Shown here piece by piece: positions 17,202 to 27,800 of a stretch of DNA of 64,000 nt; the first letter of the stretch is position 1, and the number at the start of each line of letters is the position of its first letter. Below the pieces are notes generated by a model, which saw nothing but the letters and a program-made list of their open reading frames with translations, did not search any database and was not told the origin of the DNA. The position numbers were made by a program, and so were the translations under genes. The stretch is from Myroides fluvii. Lineage in GTDB: Bacteria; Bacteroidota; Bacteroidia; Flavobacteriales; Flavobacteriaceae. The stretch spans positions 1,942,501 through 2,006,500 of the forward strand of contig NZ_CP039934.1 of NCBI RefSeq assembly GCF_009792295.1. The letters are read 5' to 3'.

Positions 17202-18482
17202 ATGTTATATCAAAGAAGTAGTCAGCTTTTTGCAGAAGCTGAAAAAGTTATTCCCGGGGGAGTAAATTCGCCGGTTAGAGCATTTAAATCTGTAGGAGGT
17301 ACTCCCATATTTGTCAAAGAAGCGAAGGGAGCTTATTTGTATGATGTGGATGGAAATCGACTGATTGATTATATTAACTCATGGGGGCCTATGTTATTGG
17401 GACATGCTTACCCGCCAGTGGTAGATGCAGTCATTGAGAAAGCTAAAAAGGGAACTTCTTTTGGTATGCCAACAGAAATAGAAACTGAAATTGCAGCATT
17501 AGCTGTTTCCATGGTGCCAAATATTGATAAGATTCGATTTGTTAATTCAGGGACAGAAGCGTGTATGAGTGCTATTCGATTAGCTAGAGGATATACAGAT
17601 AGAGAGAAGATTATCAAGTTTAAAGGCTGTTATCACGGGCATTCGGATTCATTTTTGATTCAAGCAGGTAGTGGTGCAGTTACCTTTGGATCTCCTAATA
17701 GTCCTGGAGTGACACAAGGAACAGCTAAAGATACTTTGTTGGCAACGTATAATGATTTGGCTAATGTGGCTTCTATTTTCGAGGCAAATAAAGGAGAAAT
17801 AGCAGCTATTATTATAGAACCCGTTGCAGGAAATATGGGATGTGTTACGCCTAAAGCAGGATTTTTAGAAGGATTGCGTGAGTTGTGTGATGCACATGGA
17901 GCCTTGTTGGTTTTTGATGAAGTCATGACGGGATTTCGATTAGCACGAGGTGGAGCACAAGAGTTATTTGGCGTACGCGCAGATTTAGTTACTTTTGGTA
18001 AAGTGATTGGCGGTGGGCTACCTGTGGGAGCATTCGCCGGTTCTGCTCAAGTAATGGATTATTTAGCGCCTGTTGGACCTGTATATCAAGCCGGAACTTT
18101 ATCTGGTAATCCGTTGGCTATGGCAGCTGGATTGGCCATGTTACAAGCTATTAATAGTGATTTAGCCGTATTCCAACGCTTAGAAGAAAAAACAGCTTAT
18201 TTAGAGCAAGGAATGCGCCGTGTCTTAGATGGAAAACAAATAAAATATACCATTAATCGCGTAGGATCTATGATTTCCGTGTTTTTTGATGAACGCGAAG
18301 TTGTGGATTTCGATACGGCAGGTTATGGAAATAATGAAACGTTTAAGAAATTTTTCCACGGCCTTCTAAAAGAGGGAGTTTACATTGCCCCATCTTCTTA
18401 CGAAACTTGGTTTATTACGGATGCGTTGACCTATGAAGATTTAGATTTTACGATTCAAGCGGTAGAAAAAGTATTCGCTTAA
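17202..18482 (+). CDS. hemL: Glutamate-1-semialdehyde 2,1-aminomutase
   Basis: 426 residues, standard length. A class III PLP aminotransferase fold: N-terminal [46 protein letters not shown], and the PLP lysine K267 in [18 protein letters not shown]. It forms 5-aminolevulinate from glutamate-1-semialdehyde, the last step of the C5 route to tetrapyrroles. It is the third gene of the rightward set and is followed by a strong terminator. Assignment is secure; the close packing behind a cell wall hydrolase probably reflects gene order rather than shared function. Confidence 0.97.
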   Translation: MLYQRSSQLFAEAEKVIPGGVNSPVRAFKSVGGTPIFVKEAKGAYLYDVDGNRLIDYINSWGPMLLGHAYPPVVDAVIEKAKKGTSFGMPTEIETEIAALAVSMVPNIDKIRFVNSGTEACMSAIRLARGYTDREKIIKFKGCYHGHSDSFLIQAGSGAVTFGSPNSPGVTQGTAKDTLLATYNDLANVASIFEANKGEIAAIIIEPVAGNMGCVTPKAGFLEGLRELCDAHGALLVFDEVMTGFRLARGGAQELFGVRADLVTFGKVIGGGLPVGAFAGSAQVMDYLAPVGPVYQAGTLSGNPLAMAAGLAMLQAINSDLAVFQRLEEKTAYLEQGMRRVLDGKQIKYTINRVGSMISVFFDEREVVDFDTAGYGNNETFKKFFHGLLKEGVYIAPSSYETWFITDALTYEDLDFTIQAVEKVFA

Positions 18483-18504
18483 TAGTTTATCCTCAGATAA
18501 AAAC

Positions 18505-18541
18505 AAAAATCTCTTTTGCGTTGTGTAAAAGAGATTTTTTT
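18505..18541. terminator. Bidirectional terminator between hemL and rnhB
   Basis: A perfect 13-bp stem AAAAATCTCTTTT/AAAAGAGATTTTT has a 9-base loop (18518-18526). T-runs follow on both strands, so it can end both the rightward hemL transcript and the leftward rnhB transcript. Confidence 0.82.
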
Positions 18542-18543
18542 AT

Positions 18544-18592
18544 GCACTCATCTTAACTTTTTTACTTCAACTGAAAAAGTCAAGATGAGTGC
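18544..18592 (-). repeat. Long inverted repeat at the 3' end of rnhB
   Basis: A 19-base arm GCACTCATCTTAACTTTTT (18544-18562) pairs with 18574-18592 with a single A:C mismatch on the plus strand. On the minus strand (the rnhB transcript) that position becomes a G:U wobble, so the RNA stem is unbroken. It lies four bases after the rnhB stop and has no U-run of its own. Confidence 0.65.
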
Positions 18593-18596
18593 TGTA

Positions 18597-19196
18597 TTAT
18601 AGATCTAACTTTAATTGATCAGGTAAAAGTTTGAATGATTTTCGGTGATATTTACACGGGCCATATTCTAAAATGGCCGCTCGGTGTTCTTGTGTTGGAT
18701 ATCCTTTGTTTTTCTTCCAATTGTACATCGGAAATTCTTCGTGTATTTGATTCATGTAATCATCGCGATAGGTTTTTGCTAACACAGAGGCGGCAGCTAA
18801 ACTCAAATACTTGGCATCGCCTTTAACAATACACTGGTGGGGAATGTTGGGAATAGGGGTGAATTTATTGCCATCTACGAGTAAGAATTCGGGCATAGGT
18901 TTTAATTGGTATACGCTTTCTTGCATAGCCTTGATGGCAGCATGTAAGATATTCAATTCCTCAATTACATCTTCATGTAGATGCGTTACACCATAACTTA
19001 AGGCCTGTTCTTCAATAATACTTCTCAGACTATAACGACTCTTTGCTGAAAGCTGTTTGGAGTCATTTAAGATTTCATTGGTGAAATCTGGAGGGAGAAT
19101 AACAGCCGCTGCAGTTACTGGTCCGGCAATACAACCTCTACCAGCTTCATCGGTTCCAGCCTCGTATAATACTTCTGAATAATGATGTAGTAACAT
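18597..19196 (-). CDS. rnhB: Ribonuclease HII
   Basis: 199 residues. RNase HII cuts RNA in RNA-DNA hybrids and starts removal of single ribonucleotides from DNA. The catalytic motif is intact at 14-20 (GTDEAGRG, D16 and E17), followed by [20 protein letters not shown] and [15 protein letters not shown] with the downstream acidic residues. The C-terminal [20 protein letters not shown] is typical. It is transcribed alone; two stacked hairpins lie beyond its stop codon. Confidence 0.96.
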   Translation of the reverse strand: MLLHHYSEVLYEAGTDEAGRGCIAGPVTAAAVILPPDFTNEILNDSKQLSAKSRYSLRSIIEEQALSYGVTHLHEDVIEELNILHAAIKAMQESVYQLKPMPEFLLVDGNKFTPIPNIPHQCIVKGDAKYLSLAAASVLAKTYRDDYMNQIHEEFPMYNWKKNKGYPTQEHRAAILEYGPCKYHRKSFKLLPDQLKLDL

Positions 19197-19639
19197 AACT
19201 AAAAAATGAAAAACAAAGGTAAGACTCTAAAGGTGAATCTAGGTCTTGAAAAGGTAATATTAACTAATAAATCCATTAAATAAATCCTAAGAATTTAAAA
19301 TTTAACATTTTGAAAAAAAGTTGTTTTTTAAGGTGTTTTTATCTTGTTATCTGAGCCTTAGTGTGTTGTGGTTATTTGGGTTTAGTAACAGATTTTTCGA
19401 GCTGTTAAATGTAAGGGCAATGATAAGTCTTTGTTAAGTTTTTTGGTTTGAGTGTTGGTGGTAATTATTTGATTTTTTAATCTATTTTGTAGTTGTTTTA
19501 TTTTTTTTTATATAATTATATTGATTTAATGTCTATTCTTTAGTATTTCATTGCTTTGTTTCTAGTTAATGATAGGAAAACTTAACTAGGTTTTAGTTTA
19601 GTTTTTTATGTTTGCGAACTAACTAATTCAAATTAAATA
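19197..19639. other. Intergenic region with promoter of the first SusC gene
   Basis: 443 AT-rich bases between the divergent rnhB and SusC genes, without open frames of note. A TATGTTTG element at 19607-19614 matches the Bacteroidota -7 box TAnnTTTG, giving a leader of about 20 nt. I see no clear TTG box at the right distance and no anti-sigma/ECF or other regulator nearby. Confidence 0.45.
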
Positions 19640-22600
19640 ATGAGATCAAAGCTAAAATGGACTTTAGTGCTAGTTATGGCACTAATGGTACAATTTGCAT
19701 TCGCTCAGGAAAAGACGCTAAAAGGGGTTGTTTCTGAGGAAGGTATGCCTTTGCCTGGAGTTACTGTGGTTATCCAGGGAACCCAAATGGGTACACAAAC
19801 CGATTTAGACGGTAATTACTCTTTGAAGGTAAAACAAGGAGATGTAGTATCTTTTTCCTTTATCGGGTTAAAAGATGTTACTTATAAAGTAGGTGCAGCT
19901 AACGCTTATAATGTGTCGATGACTACAGTCGAAGATATGTTAGAAGAAGTTGTTGTTTTGGCTTATGGACAGGTTAAAACAAAAAACCAAGTAACAGGAA
20001 ATGCTGTTGCAATTAAGGGAGATGCAGTAGCGGCTACGCCAATGGCATCTGCGGATCAAGCGTTACAAGGACGTGTGGCTGGTTTACAAATGTCTGCTTC
20101 TTCTGGTTCGCCTGGAGCAAAGCAGAATATTCGTATTCGTGGACGTAACTCCATGACTGCTACAAATGAGCCTTTATATGTTATTGATGGTATTCCAATG
20201 TATGATGGTGACTTTTCTGGAGGAAACCAAGGGACAGACTCTCCTTCAACATCTTTGTCTTTATTAGCAACAATTAATCCTGCTGATATTGAGTCGATGA
20301 CTGTTTTAAAAGATGCAGGTGCAACAGCAGTATATGGTGCTCGTGGTACCAATGGAGTTATTTTGATTACAACAAAAAGAGGAAAAACAGGAGAGACGAA
20401 GTTTAACTTTGCAACCCGTGTAGGATTTCAAAACAATGCGGTTAAAGGACCACGTTTATTGAGTTCAAATGAGAAAGAAGAAATTTTCTTAGATGGAGTG
20501 TATAGAACTTATGGAACTAGAGAAGAAGGTGGTTTTGCCCGTGAAGAAACTGGGGCTTTTGCTTTAGCTAACTTCTCTAAATCTGGAAACTACGGTAATT
20601 GGATCGCTGCTGGTCGTCCTGATAATGATTGGGGAGATTATGTGAAAAATCAAGATGCACCACTGACAAGTATGAACTTTTCAGCTACTGGTGGTAGCGA
20701 CCGTCACAATTTCTATGCATCATTGTCTCACGATAAAATCGAAAGTACCGTAATTGGCTCGGATTTTAGACGTATTGGAGCTTCATTGAGCTTTATGCAA
20801 AAAATCAATGATAAAATAGAATTTAATACGAGTATTAAAGTGACGAATACCAAACAAAATGGTATTTCTGAAGGAGGAGCTTATTTCTCAAACCCGAACT
20901 ATATTAAATTAGTAATGAATCCATGGAATCCATTGTATAATGAGGATGGTTCTTACTATTTACCAAATTCAGGGTATCACAACGTAGTGTATACAACGAA
21001 ACACAATCAAACGTTGAATGATGTAACACGTGTAATTAATTCAAATTCGATTAGTTATGCGATTACAGATAATTTGAAGTTTACTTCTTCTATGGCTATT
21101 GATTATACTTTAGCTGATTTTTCAGAGTATAGAAATCCAGTTCATGGAGACGGTAAAAACTACCAAGGAACTACTGTGAAAGCAGCTAGAAATAACTTCA
21201 ATTATGTGGCTCAGAATGGTTTAGATTATAAATTCTATTTAGGAGAAAATCACCAATTCAATACAAAAGTTTTGGTTGAATATCAAAAATCTAAACGCAG
21301 TTTCTTCGAGGGCTCAGGTCAAATTTTGTTAGAAGGATTTAATTCCTTAGCAGCAGCGGCAGCAAATAAAGATGTAGCTTATGACTTTTTGGATGATGCT
21401 AACTTAGGTTATGTTGGGATCATCAACTATAATTACCAAAACAGATTCTTAGTTGACTTAACAGGAAGACGCGAAGGTTCGTCTAAATTTACAGATCGCA
21501 TTGGTTACTTCTATTCAGTAGGAGGGGCTTGGAACATGCATTTAGAAAATTGGATGGCTAATCAATCTACTATTTCAACGATGCGTTTTAGAGGGTCTTA
21601 TGGTACTAACGGTAACTCTCAGATTAATCCAAACCAATATGTGCGTCGTGCTGATGTTGTTTCTTATGATGGTGAGGCTGCTCTAGTACCCACTCAAATT
21701 GGTGGACCTATCGGATGGGAAAAGCAAGAGAAAATGGATGTTGGTTTCATGATGGGTATGTTTGAAGATCGTTTCACTTTTGGTGCTACGTACTTTGAAA
21801 GTAAAACAAGTGATTTGTTATACAAGAAAAGTTTGTCAAAAATGTCTGGATTTGAATCTCAAATGATGAACATGGGGGCAATGAACAACCGTGGTATTGA
21901 ACTTGAATTAAATGCGGAAATCGTTCGATCAAAAGATTTCAATATTTCAGTTGGTGCTAACTTTGGAACTGTACGCAATAGAATTACTGAAATGCCTGTG
22001 ATTGATGGTGTAGAAATGGCAGACTATAAATCATACACTGCGGATGTTAAAGGACATGCTGTTAGTGAGTGGTACATGCCAACATGGGCAGGAGTAGATG
22101 CTCAAACTGGACAACCTACGTGGTATGATGCTGATAATAAAAAGACTTCTGTGTATAAAAATGCAGAATCTAGATTTCAAGGAGCAAGTGCGTTGCCTAA
22201 ATTTACAGGAGGGGCTAATGTACACGTAGATTACAAAGGATTCTATTTAGACGGTATGTTTACATTTGCAGGTGGTCATAAAGTATATGAGCAATATGCA
22301 TTTAAAACGGCGGGTACTACAAGTGCTATTATTTCATCGAATGCGTCTTCGCAAATGTTGGATAGATGGCAAAATCCTGGAGATATTACGGATGTACCTG
22401 TGGTAGAATATAAAGCAACGGGTGGAAACGAGAATTTCACAGACCCATCGACGCGATTTTTATATGATGGAGATTATATTCGATTGAGAAATGTCACGTT
22501 AGGATATAACTTTAATTCAGCTTTCACAAGAGCATTAAACTTAGATGGAGTGACACTTTCAGTTATTGGAACCAACTTGTGGACTTGGGTGAAAGACAAA

Positions 22601-22699
22601 GGATTGAAATATGATCCAGAAGTGGATGCTACAGGATATGTGAGTGTAGCTACTCCTCCAGTGAAATCAATTGTGTTTTCTGTAAATGTTAAGTTTTAA
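19640..22699 (+). CDS. SusC/RagA-family TonB-linked outer membrane transporter, pair 1
   Basis: 1019 residues. The signal peptide ends AFAQ (cut after A22). It is followed by a carboxypeptidase-D regulatory-like domain (about 27-100, GVVSEEGMPLPGVTVVIQGT), a short TonB-box-like stretch (EEVVVLAYGQVKT) and the plug with the family signature LYVIDGIPMYDGD and TVLKDAGATAVYGARGTNG (about 180-245). A roughly 750-residue barrel ends in PVKSIVFSVNVKF, with aromatic last residue. It imports an oligomer bound by the SusD partner 6 nt downstream, driven by TonB. Substrate is unknown: no glycoside hydrolase, peptidase or regulator is encoded nearby. It resembles the pair 3 SusC along most of its length. 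Confidence 0.95.
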   Translation: MRSKLKWTLVLVMALMVQFAFAQEKTLKGVVSEEGMPLPGVTVVIQGTQMGTQTDLDGNYSLKVKQGDVVSFSFIGLKDVTYKVGAANAYNVSMTTVEDMLEEVVVLAYGQVKTKNQVTGNAVAIKGDAVAATPMASADQALQGRVAGLQMSASSGSPGAKQNIRIRGRNSMTATNEPLYVIDGIPMYDGDFSGGNQGTDSPSTSLSLLATINPADIESMTVLKDAGATAVYGARGTNGVILITTKRGKTGETKFNFATRVGFQNNAVKGPRLLSSNEKEEIFLDGVYRTYGTREEGGFAREETGAFALANFSKSGNYGNWIAAGRPDNDWGDYVKNQDAPLTSMNFSATGGSDRHNFYASLSHDKIESTVIGSDFRRIGASLSFMQKINDKIEFNTSIKVTNTKQNGISEGGAYFSNPNYIKLVMNPWNPLYNEDGSYYLPNSGYHNVVYTTKHNQTLNDVTRVINSNSISYAITDNLKFTSSMAIDYTLADFSEYRNPVHGDGKNYQGTTVKAARNNFNYVAQNGLDYKFYLGENHQFNTKVLVEYQKSKRSFFEGSGQILLEGFNSLAAAAANKDVAYDFLDDANLGYVGIINYNYQNRFLVDLTGRREGSSKFTDRIGYFYSVGGAWNMHLENWMANQSTISTMRFRGSYGTNGNSQINPNQYVRRADVVSYDGEAALVPTQIGGPIGWEKQEKMDVGFMMGMFEDRFTFGATYFESKTSDLLYKKSLSKMSGFESQMMNMGAMNNRGIELELNAEIVRSKDFNISVGANFGTVRNRITEMPVIDGVEMADYKSYTADVKGHAVSEWYMPTWAGVDAQTGQPTWYDADNKKTSVYKNAESRFQGASALPKFTGGANVHVDYKGFYLDGMFTFAGGHKVYEQYAFKTAGTTSAIISSNASSQMLDRWQNPGDITDVPVVEYKATGGNENFTDPSTRFLYDGDYIRLRNVTLGYNFNSAFTRALNLDGVTLSVIGTNLWTWVKDKGLKYDPEVDATGYVSVATPPVKSIVFSVNVKF

Positions 22700-22705
22700 A
22701 AAGTT

Positions 22706-24226
22706 ATGAAAAAGATTATATTTTCAATTTTAACGGTAGCTTTACTATCTTCTGGACTGACGAGTTGTTCGGATGATCGTTTAGATGCTACCTTAGAAGG
22801 TTCTCGCGACATTGAAGCGAAACCAATAGAAACTGCAACTGATTTGCGTGCAACAGTATCTGGAGCGTATTATAGAATGGTGAATGTTGCTTATTATGGG
22901 CGTGATATCATCATCTATAGTGAGGTTCGTGGAGATAATGCTTATGCAGCGGCTGGATTTTCTAACCGCTTCCAAAACGTATCTGGATTTAATTTGACTG
23001 CTACGCATACATTCCCTGCAGATACGTGGAAGAAAATTTACGAAGTAATTAGTTCGGCTAACTTAGCAATTGGAGCAGAGGTTAAAACAGGTAATGAAAC
23101 GGAAATTAAGCAAGGAAAAGCGGAAGCTTATGCTATTCGCGCTTTAGCTCATTTCGATTTATTGCGTATTTATGGTCAGCAATATGTTGGTGATAAAGGA
23201 TTAGATGCTTTAGGTGTTCCTTATATTACGCGTTTTGGTGAATTGGATACGAAAAACTATAAACGCATTTCTGTAAAAGAGGTTCGCGATAATATCTACA
23301 AAGATTTAGAGGAAGCGTTGAAATTAGTTGATAAAAATGCTTCAAACAAAAAGCGCTTTACACAACAAGCAATTTATGGTGTGAAATCAAGAGTAGCGTT
23401 GTTTTTCGGTGCGTTTGATGAATCTGATTACACGATCGCAATGGAAAGTGCTAAATCAGCCATGGATTTAGGAGGAGATGTTATTCCGGAAAGTTCTTAT
23501 ATTGGTTCATTTAGTGCAGAAGGAATACAAAGTAATACGGTATTTGAATTAGCGCAAGACAACGTTAATAATCCTGGAAATAACTCCTTGTATAACATCT
23601 TTTCATATGATGGTTATGGAGATGTAGTTGGTTTAGGTGAAAACTTGCAAGCGTTATTTGAAAATCAGAATGATATTCGTTCTTCCGAGAAAATGCAAGG
23701 ATATAACAATGTAGTTCAAAATGAGAAAGGGAGCTATAAAAAGATTGGAGCGAATCAATATATCAAGTTGACAAAAGAAGAATTAGATGGTGAGGTAGCA
23801 GTGGATCCTTCTATTCGTTATGATCTTGAGTATTACCGTAACTTCGGAAAATACACGAGAATAAGCGCTAATATCAAAGTAATGCGTTACGAAGAATTGT
23901 TGCTTAACTATGTTGAGGCTGCAGCGCGTACAAATACTGATGAAGGTGTAGCTTTAAGTTTATTAAACAAATTAGCTTCAGAGCGTTATTTAGGTAAACC
24001 AGCAGCTAAATACACTACACTTACATTAGAAGCTGTATTGACTGAAAGACGTAAAGAATTAGTTTTTGAAGGATTTCGCTTCGAAGATCAAATGCGTAAT
24101 AAGGAAAACATGGCTATTACTCCTCAGGTAATAAAAGAAATTAAATATGGATCGCCTAAGTTAGCTTTCCCTATTCCACGTAACGAGATTAATGCAAGTA
24201 AAATTGATCAAAACGAAGGATATTAG
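22706..24226 (+). CDS. SusD/RagB-family surface lipoprotein, pair 1
   Basis: 506 residues. The lipoprotein signal ends LTSC (C21), followed by SDDR, which fits the surface export signal. TPR-like helices typical of SusD start near 40 (ATDLRATVSGAYYRMVNVAY) and include AIRALAHFDLLRIYGQQYV. The C-terminal part carries RYEELLLNYVEAAARTN, TERRKELVFEGFRFEDQMR and the closing FPIPRNEINASKIDQNEGY. It caps the SusC barrel and binds the ligand at the cell surface. It lies 6 nt after its SusC, and its terminator has a UUCG loop. Confidence 0.94.
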   Translation: MKKIIFSILTVALLSSGLTSCSDDRLDATLEGSRDIEAKPIETATDLRATVSGAYYRMVNVAYYGRDIIIYSEVRGDNAYAAAGFSNRFQNVSGFNLTATHTFPADTWKKIYEVISSANLAIGAEVKTGNETEIKQGKAEAYAIRALAHFDLLRIYGQQYVGDKGLDALGVPYITRFGELDTKNYKRISVKEVRDNIYKDLEEALKLVDKNASNKKRFTQQAIYGVKSRVALFFGAFDESDYTIAMESAKSAMDLGGDVIPESSYIGSFSAEGIQSNTVFELAQDNVNNPGNNSLYNIFSYDGYGDVVGLGENLQALFENQNDIRSSEKMQGYNNVVQNEKGSYKKIGANQYIKLTKEELDGEVAVDPSIRYDLEYYRNFGKYTRISANIKVMRYEELLLNYVEAAARTNTDEGVALSLLNKLASERYLGKPAAKYTTLTLEAVLTERRKELVFEGFRFEDQMRNKENMAITPQVIKEIKYGSPKLAFPIPRNEINASKIDQNEGY

Positions 24227-24250
24227 TATATTCTGTTTCTTATACCAAAA

Positions 24251-24276
24251 GGGCTGTCTTCGGACAGCCCTTTTTT
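24251..24276 (+). terminator. Terminator of SusCD pair 1
   Basis: An 8-bp GC-rich stem (GGGCTGTC/GACAGCCC) with a TTCG loop is followed by six T. It is a very stable hairpin and limits read-through into pair 2. Confidence 0.88.
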
Positions 24277-24792
24277 GTTTTTATCCGTGTTTATTCGATT
24301 TCTATTGGAATATACTCTAAGGCTTTGTTGTGTTAGTGTTTGTGTGTAATGGGTTGGTTATTATGGTGCTAGCTGATCATTTAGCAGGATAAAAATAGTT
24401 GATAAGATTGATTTAACATAGGTGTGGTGATTTAGTTGTATTGGGAATTGTTTTTTGTTTTTTATCTATTTTAGGGTATGTTTTGTTTCTTTCTTCCTTT
24501 TTTTTGGGAGATATTGTGATTAAAAATTGAGTTTGACTTTGTTAATGAAAAACAAGTATGAATGCTAAAAATATATTAAATGTTTGATTAGTTTAATATT
24601 TAGACACTTGTTTTTAGTTAAGTGTGTGGTGTTTTATATTGTTTTTATATTCATTATTTAACTTAAAATGTGGTTATTTTGTAAGTAAATTCTTTTGTGA
24701 GTTGTATTTTTGTTTCTGTTTGTACGAAATGGCTTCGGCGGTCTAGTAAAAAATGTTTAGATTTGTTTAACTAACTAATCAATTTTTTAAGA
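24277..24792. other. Intergenic region with promoter of the second SusC gene
   Basis: 516 T-rich bases without open frames of note. A TAGATTTG element (24758-24765) fits the -7 box, but no TTG lies about 19 bases upstream. From 24754 on, the sequence is identical to that upstream of the third SusC gene for 70 bases, extending across the start codon. Confidence 0.45.
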
Positions 24793-24823
24793 ATGAGATC
24801 GAAGATTAAGTGGATTTATGCGT
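24754..24823 (+). repeat. 70-bp direct repeat, copy 1
   Basis: Identical to 29795-29864. It covers the -7 box, the leader, the start codon and the first ten codons of SusC genes 2 and 3. Similarity continues with few changes to about codon 100. Confidence 0.9.
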
Positions 24824-27800
24824 CCATCATGATCCTACTTGTACAAGTAGGGTTTGCGCAGGAAAAAACACTATCTGGAGTGGTATCAGAGGAAGGCATG
24901 CCACTGCCAGGGGTAACGGTTGTGATTAAAGGAACCCAAATGGGTACACAAACCGATTTAGATGGTAAATATTCCATAAAAGCCAAGCAAGGTGAAGTGC
25001 TTGTCTTTTCGTTCATTGGAATGAAAGAGGTGAAGCACACCGTTGGGGGTGCTAATGTGTTTAATGTAGCTATGGTTGCTGATGAGCATCAGTTAGAAGA
25101 AGTAGTTGTAACAGCTATGGGAATCAAACGAAGTGCAAAAGCGCTAGGTTATGCAACACAAGAATTAAAAGCGGCTGATATCAACAAAACAGAAAACAGC
25201 AGTTTATCAGGAGCATTACAAGGGAAGCTAGCCGGTGTTCAAATCACTCCATCAAGTGGTGCGCCAGGTGCGTCTTCTCAAATTGTAATTCGCGGAGCTC
25301 GTTCATTTACAGGAAATAATACGCCTTTATATGTAATTGACGGGATGCCAATCGAATCAACAGCACCTATTTCAACAGGAAATAGTACTTCAGGGGCAGA
25401 TATTGCTAACCGTGCTATTGATATTGATCCAAGTGATATCGAAACCATCAATATCTTAAAAGGACAAGCAGCTTCTGCTTTGTATGGTATTCGTGCATCC
25501 AATGGGGTAGTGGTAATTACAACCAAGAGCGGTAGAGGACTAAAAGAAGGAAAGCCGGTCATTAGTTTTACATCAACCAGTAGTTTTGAGAGCTTGTCTA
25601 AAAAGCCAAGTTTGCAAAAAACCTATGGACAAGGGGTGGATGGAAAGTATGATCCTTATAGTTCAATGTCTTGGGGACCAAAAATTTCGGAGTTGCCAAA
25701 CGACCCTAAGTATGGTGGTAATGTAGCGAATGATTTAAATGGAGGAGTTCTACGTCCTGGACAGTATTATGTGCCTCAATTGGCAGAAGCAAAGTTAAAT
25801 CCTTGGGTAACACCAGGCGTATATGATAACATTGATGCTTATTTTAGAACGGGAAAAACCTTGACGAATAATTTTAATATTAGTCAAAATACGGGAAAAA
25901 CCAATTATTCCTTTGGTTTGGCTAATACGACTCAAGAAGGTATTATGCCGGGTACAGAAATGAAGCGTACGACGATTAAATTCTCAGGAGAAACCAAATT
26001 GAATTCTGAATGGACTACGGGTTTTGCAGGTAGTTATATCACCAGTGATGTAAGAAAAGCCTCTGCAGCAAATAACTCAGTATTACCTGGAATTTGGGGA
26101 GCACCTGTGAGTTTTGATCAAAAAGGAACGCCAATTCACACAGATAAGAGTATTTACGAGCAAATTCATTATCGCGTTGGGTCTTTTAATAATCCTTACT
26201 GGGCTGCAGAACACAATGAGTTTTCGGAAAAAACAGGTCGTTTTTACGGAAATGCCAATATTGCCTATGCGCCTGAGATTAGTGCGGATGGGTCAAAAAA
26301 TTTGACTTTCCGTTACCAAGCAGGGATAGATACGTATACGACACATTATAGAGATGTATATGAGTTTGGATCTGGACATGATCTTTCTGGAGAAACAGCT
26401 AATATTAAATTAAGAGGAATTACTAATACGGTAGCTAACTCTTTATTCACCATTAACTATGATATGCTATTAGGGGATGATTTCCGCTTTGATATTATGG
26501 TCGGAAATGAGTTCAATGAGACGAGTTTGAAAATGTATGATGATTTTGGTGGAGGTTTGAATTTTGGAGGTTGGCCTACTATTGGAAATGCTATGAGTGT
26601 TACTACAAAAGAAATACGTGAAATGAAGCGTAATGTTGGTTTCTTTTCAAACGTAGGATTGTCTTACCGCGATATGATTTTCTTGAACGGTACGATTCGT
26701 AAAGATATTGTATCGACTATGCCAAGAGGAAATAGAGATTTCGTCTATCCTTCGGTATCATTAGGTTTTGTGTTGACAGAGCTGGAAGGATTAAAAGGAA
26801 ACAGTGTTTTGAGCTTTGCGAAATTAAGAGGATCTTATGCGGAAGTAGGGCAAGCAGGTGATTATCTAAAAGATTATTACTATACACCTAGTTATGCGGG
26901 AGGTTTCTGGAGCTCTAATCCAATCTTGTACCCATTAGATGGAGCGGTTGGGTATATTCCTAATACAATGATTTATGATCCTAACTTAAAACCACAAAAT
27001 ACGAAATCGTGGGAGTTTGGAGGGGATTTTAGATTTTTTGACAACCGTTTTGGAATCGATTATACTTTCTCACGTCAAGATGTAAAAGATCAGATTTTTC
27101 CAGTGCCATTAGCTGGATCAACAGGAGCATCGAGTTTTGTAACCAATGGGGGGAAAATTCATACCATTTCCCATGAAATTACCGCTTTTGTAACACCAGT
27201 GCAAACGCAAGATTGGCAATGGACCATCAATGCGAACTTCTCTAAAATTGATTCAAAAGTTGATGAATTAAAAGAAGGAGTAGAAAATATTGTATTAGGA
27301 GGGTTTGTGGAACCCCAAATTCGCGCACAAGCAGGGGATCGTTTTCCTGTAATTTACGGAACTTCTTTTGCTCGTGATGATAATGGTCGAATTTTAGTAG
27401 ATGATAAAGGGATGCCAATCGTTGGAACTGCAAAAGCTTTAGGAGAAGTAGCACCAAAATTTATTTTAGGTGGTTCTACGAGTTTAACTTGGAAAAGTTG
27501 GAACTTAAGTGCAACGGTAGAATGGAAAAATGGAGGTAAAATGTATAGCGGATCCAATATGGGGATGAAGCTATATGGAGTTGACTCTAGTACAGGAAAT
27601 CGCGATCAGTCGTTTGTATTTGATGGAGTTTACAAAGATGCAAATGGCAATTCAGTTGAAAATAATGTAGCAATTACAAACGAAACACGTGCAAAATACG
27701 AAAATATCATGAGTGGTATTACGGAGAGTAATGTGTATGATGCGAGTTTTGTGAAATTACGCGATGTGAGTTTGGGCTATAAATTTGACAAGATTTGGAA

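Noticed and set aside
24931-24962. 32-base block shared by SusC genes 1 and 2, considered as a mobile repeat
   Set aside because: It lies within the coding sequence of the same conserved domain in both genes, so it is better read as paralogy or gene conversion and is mentioned in the mosaic finding.
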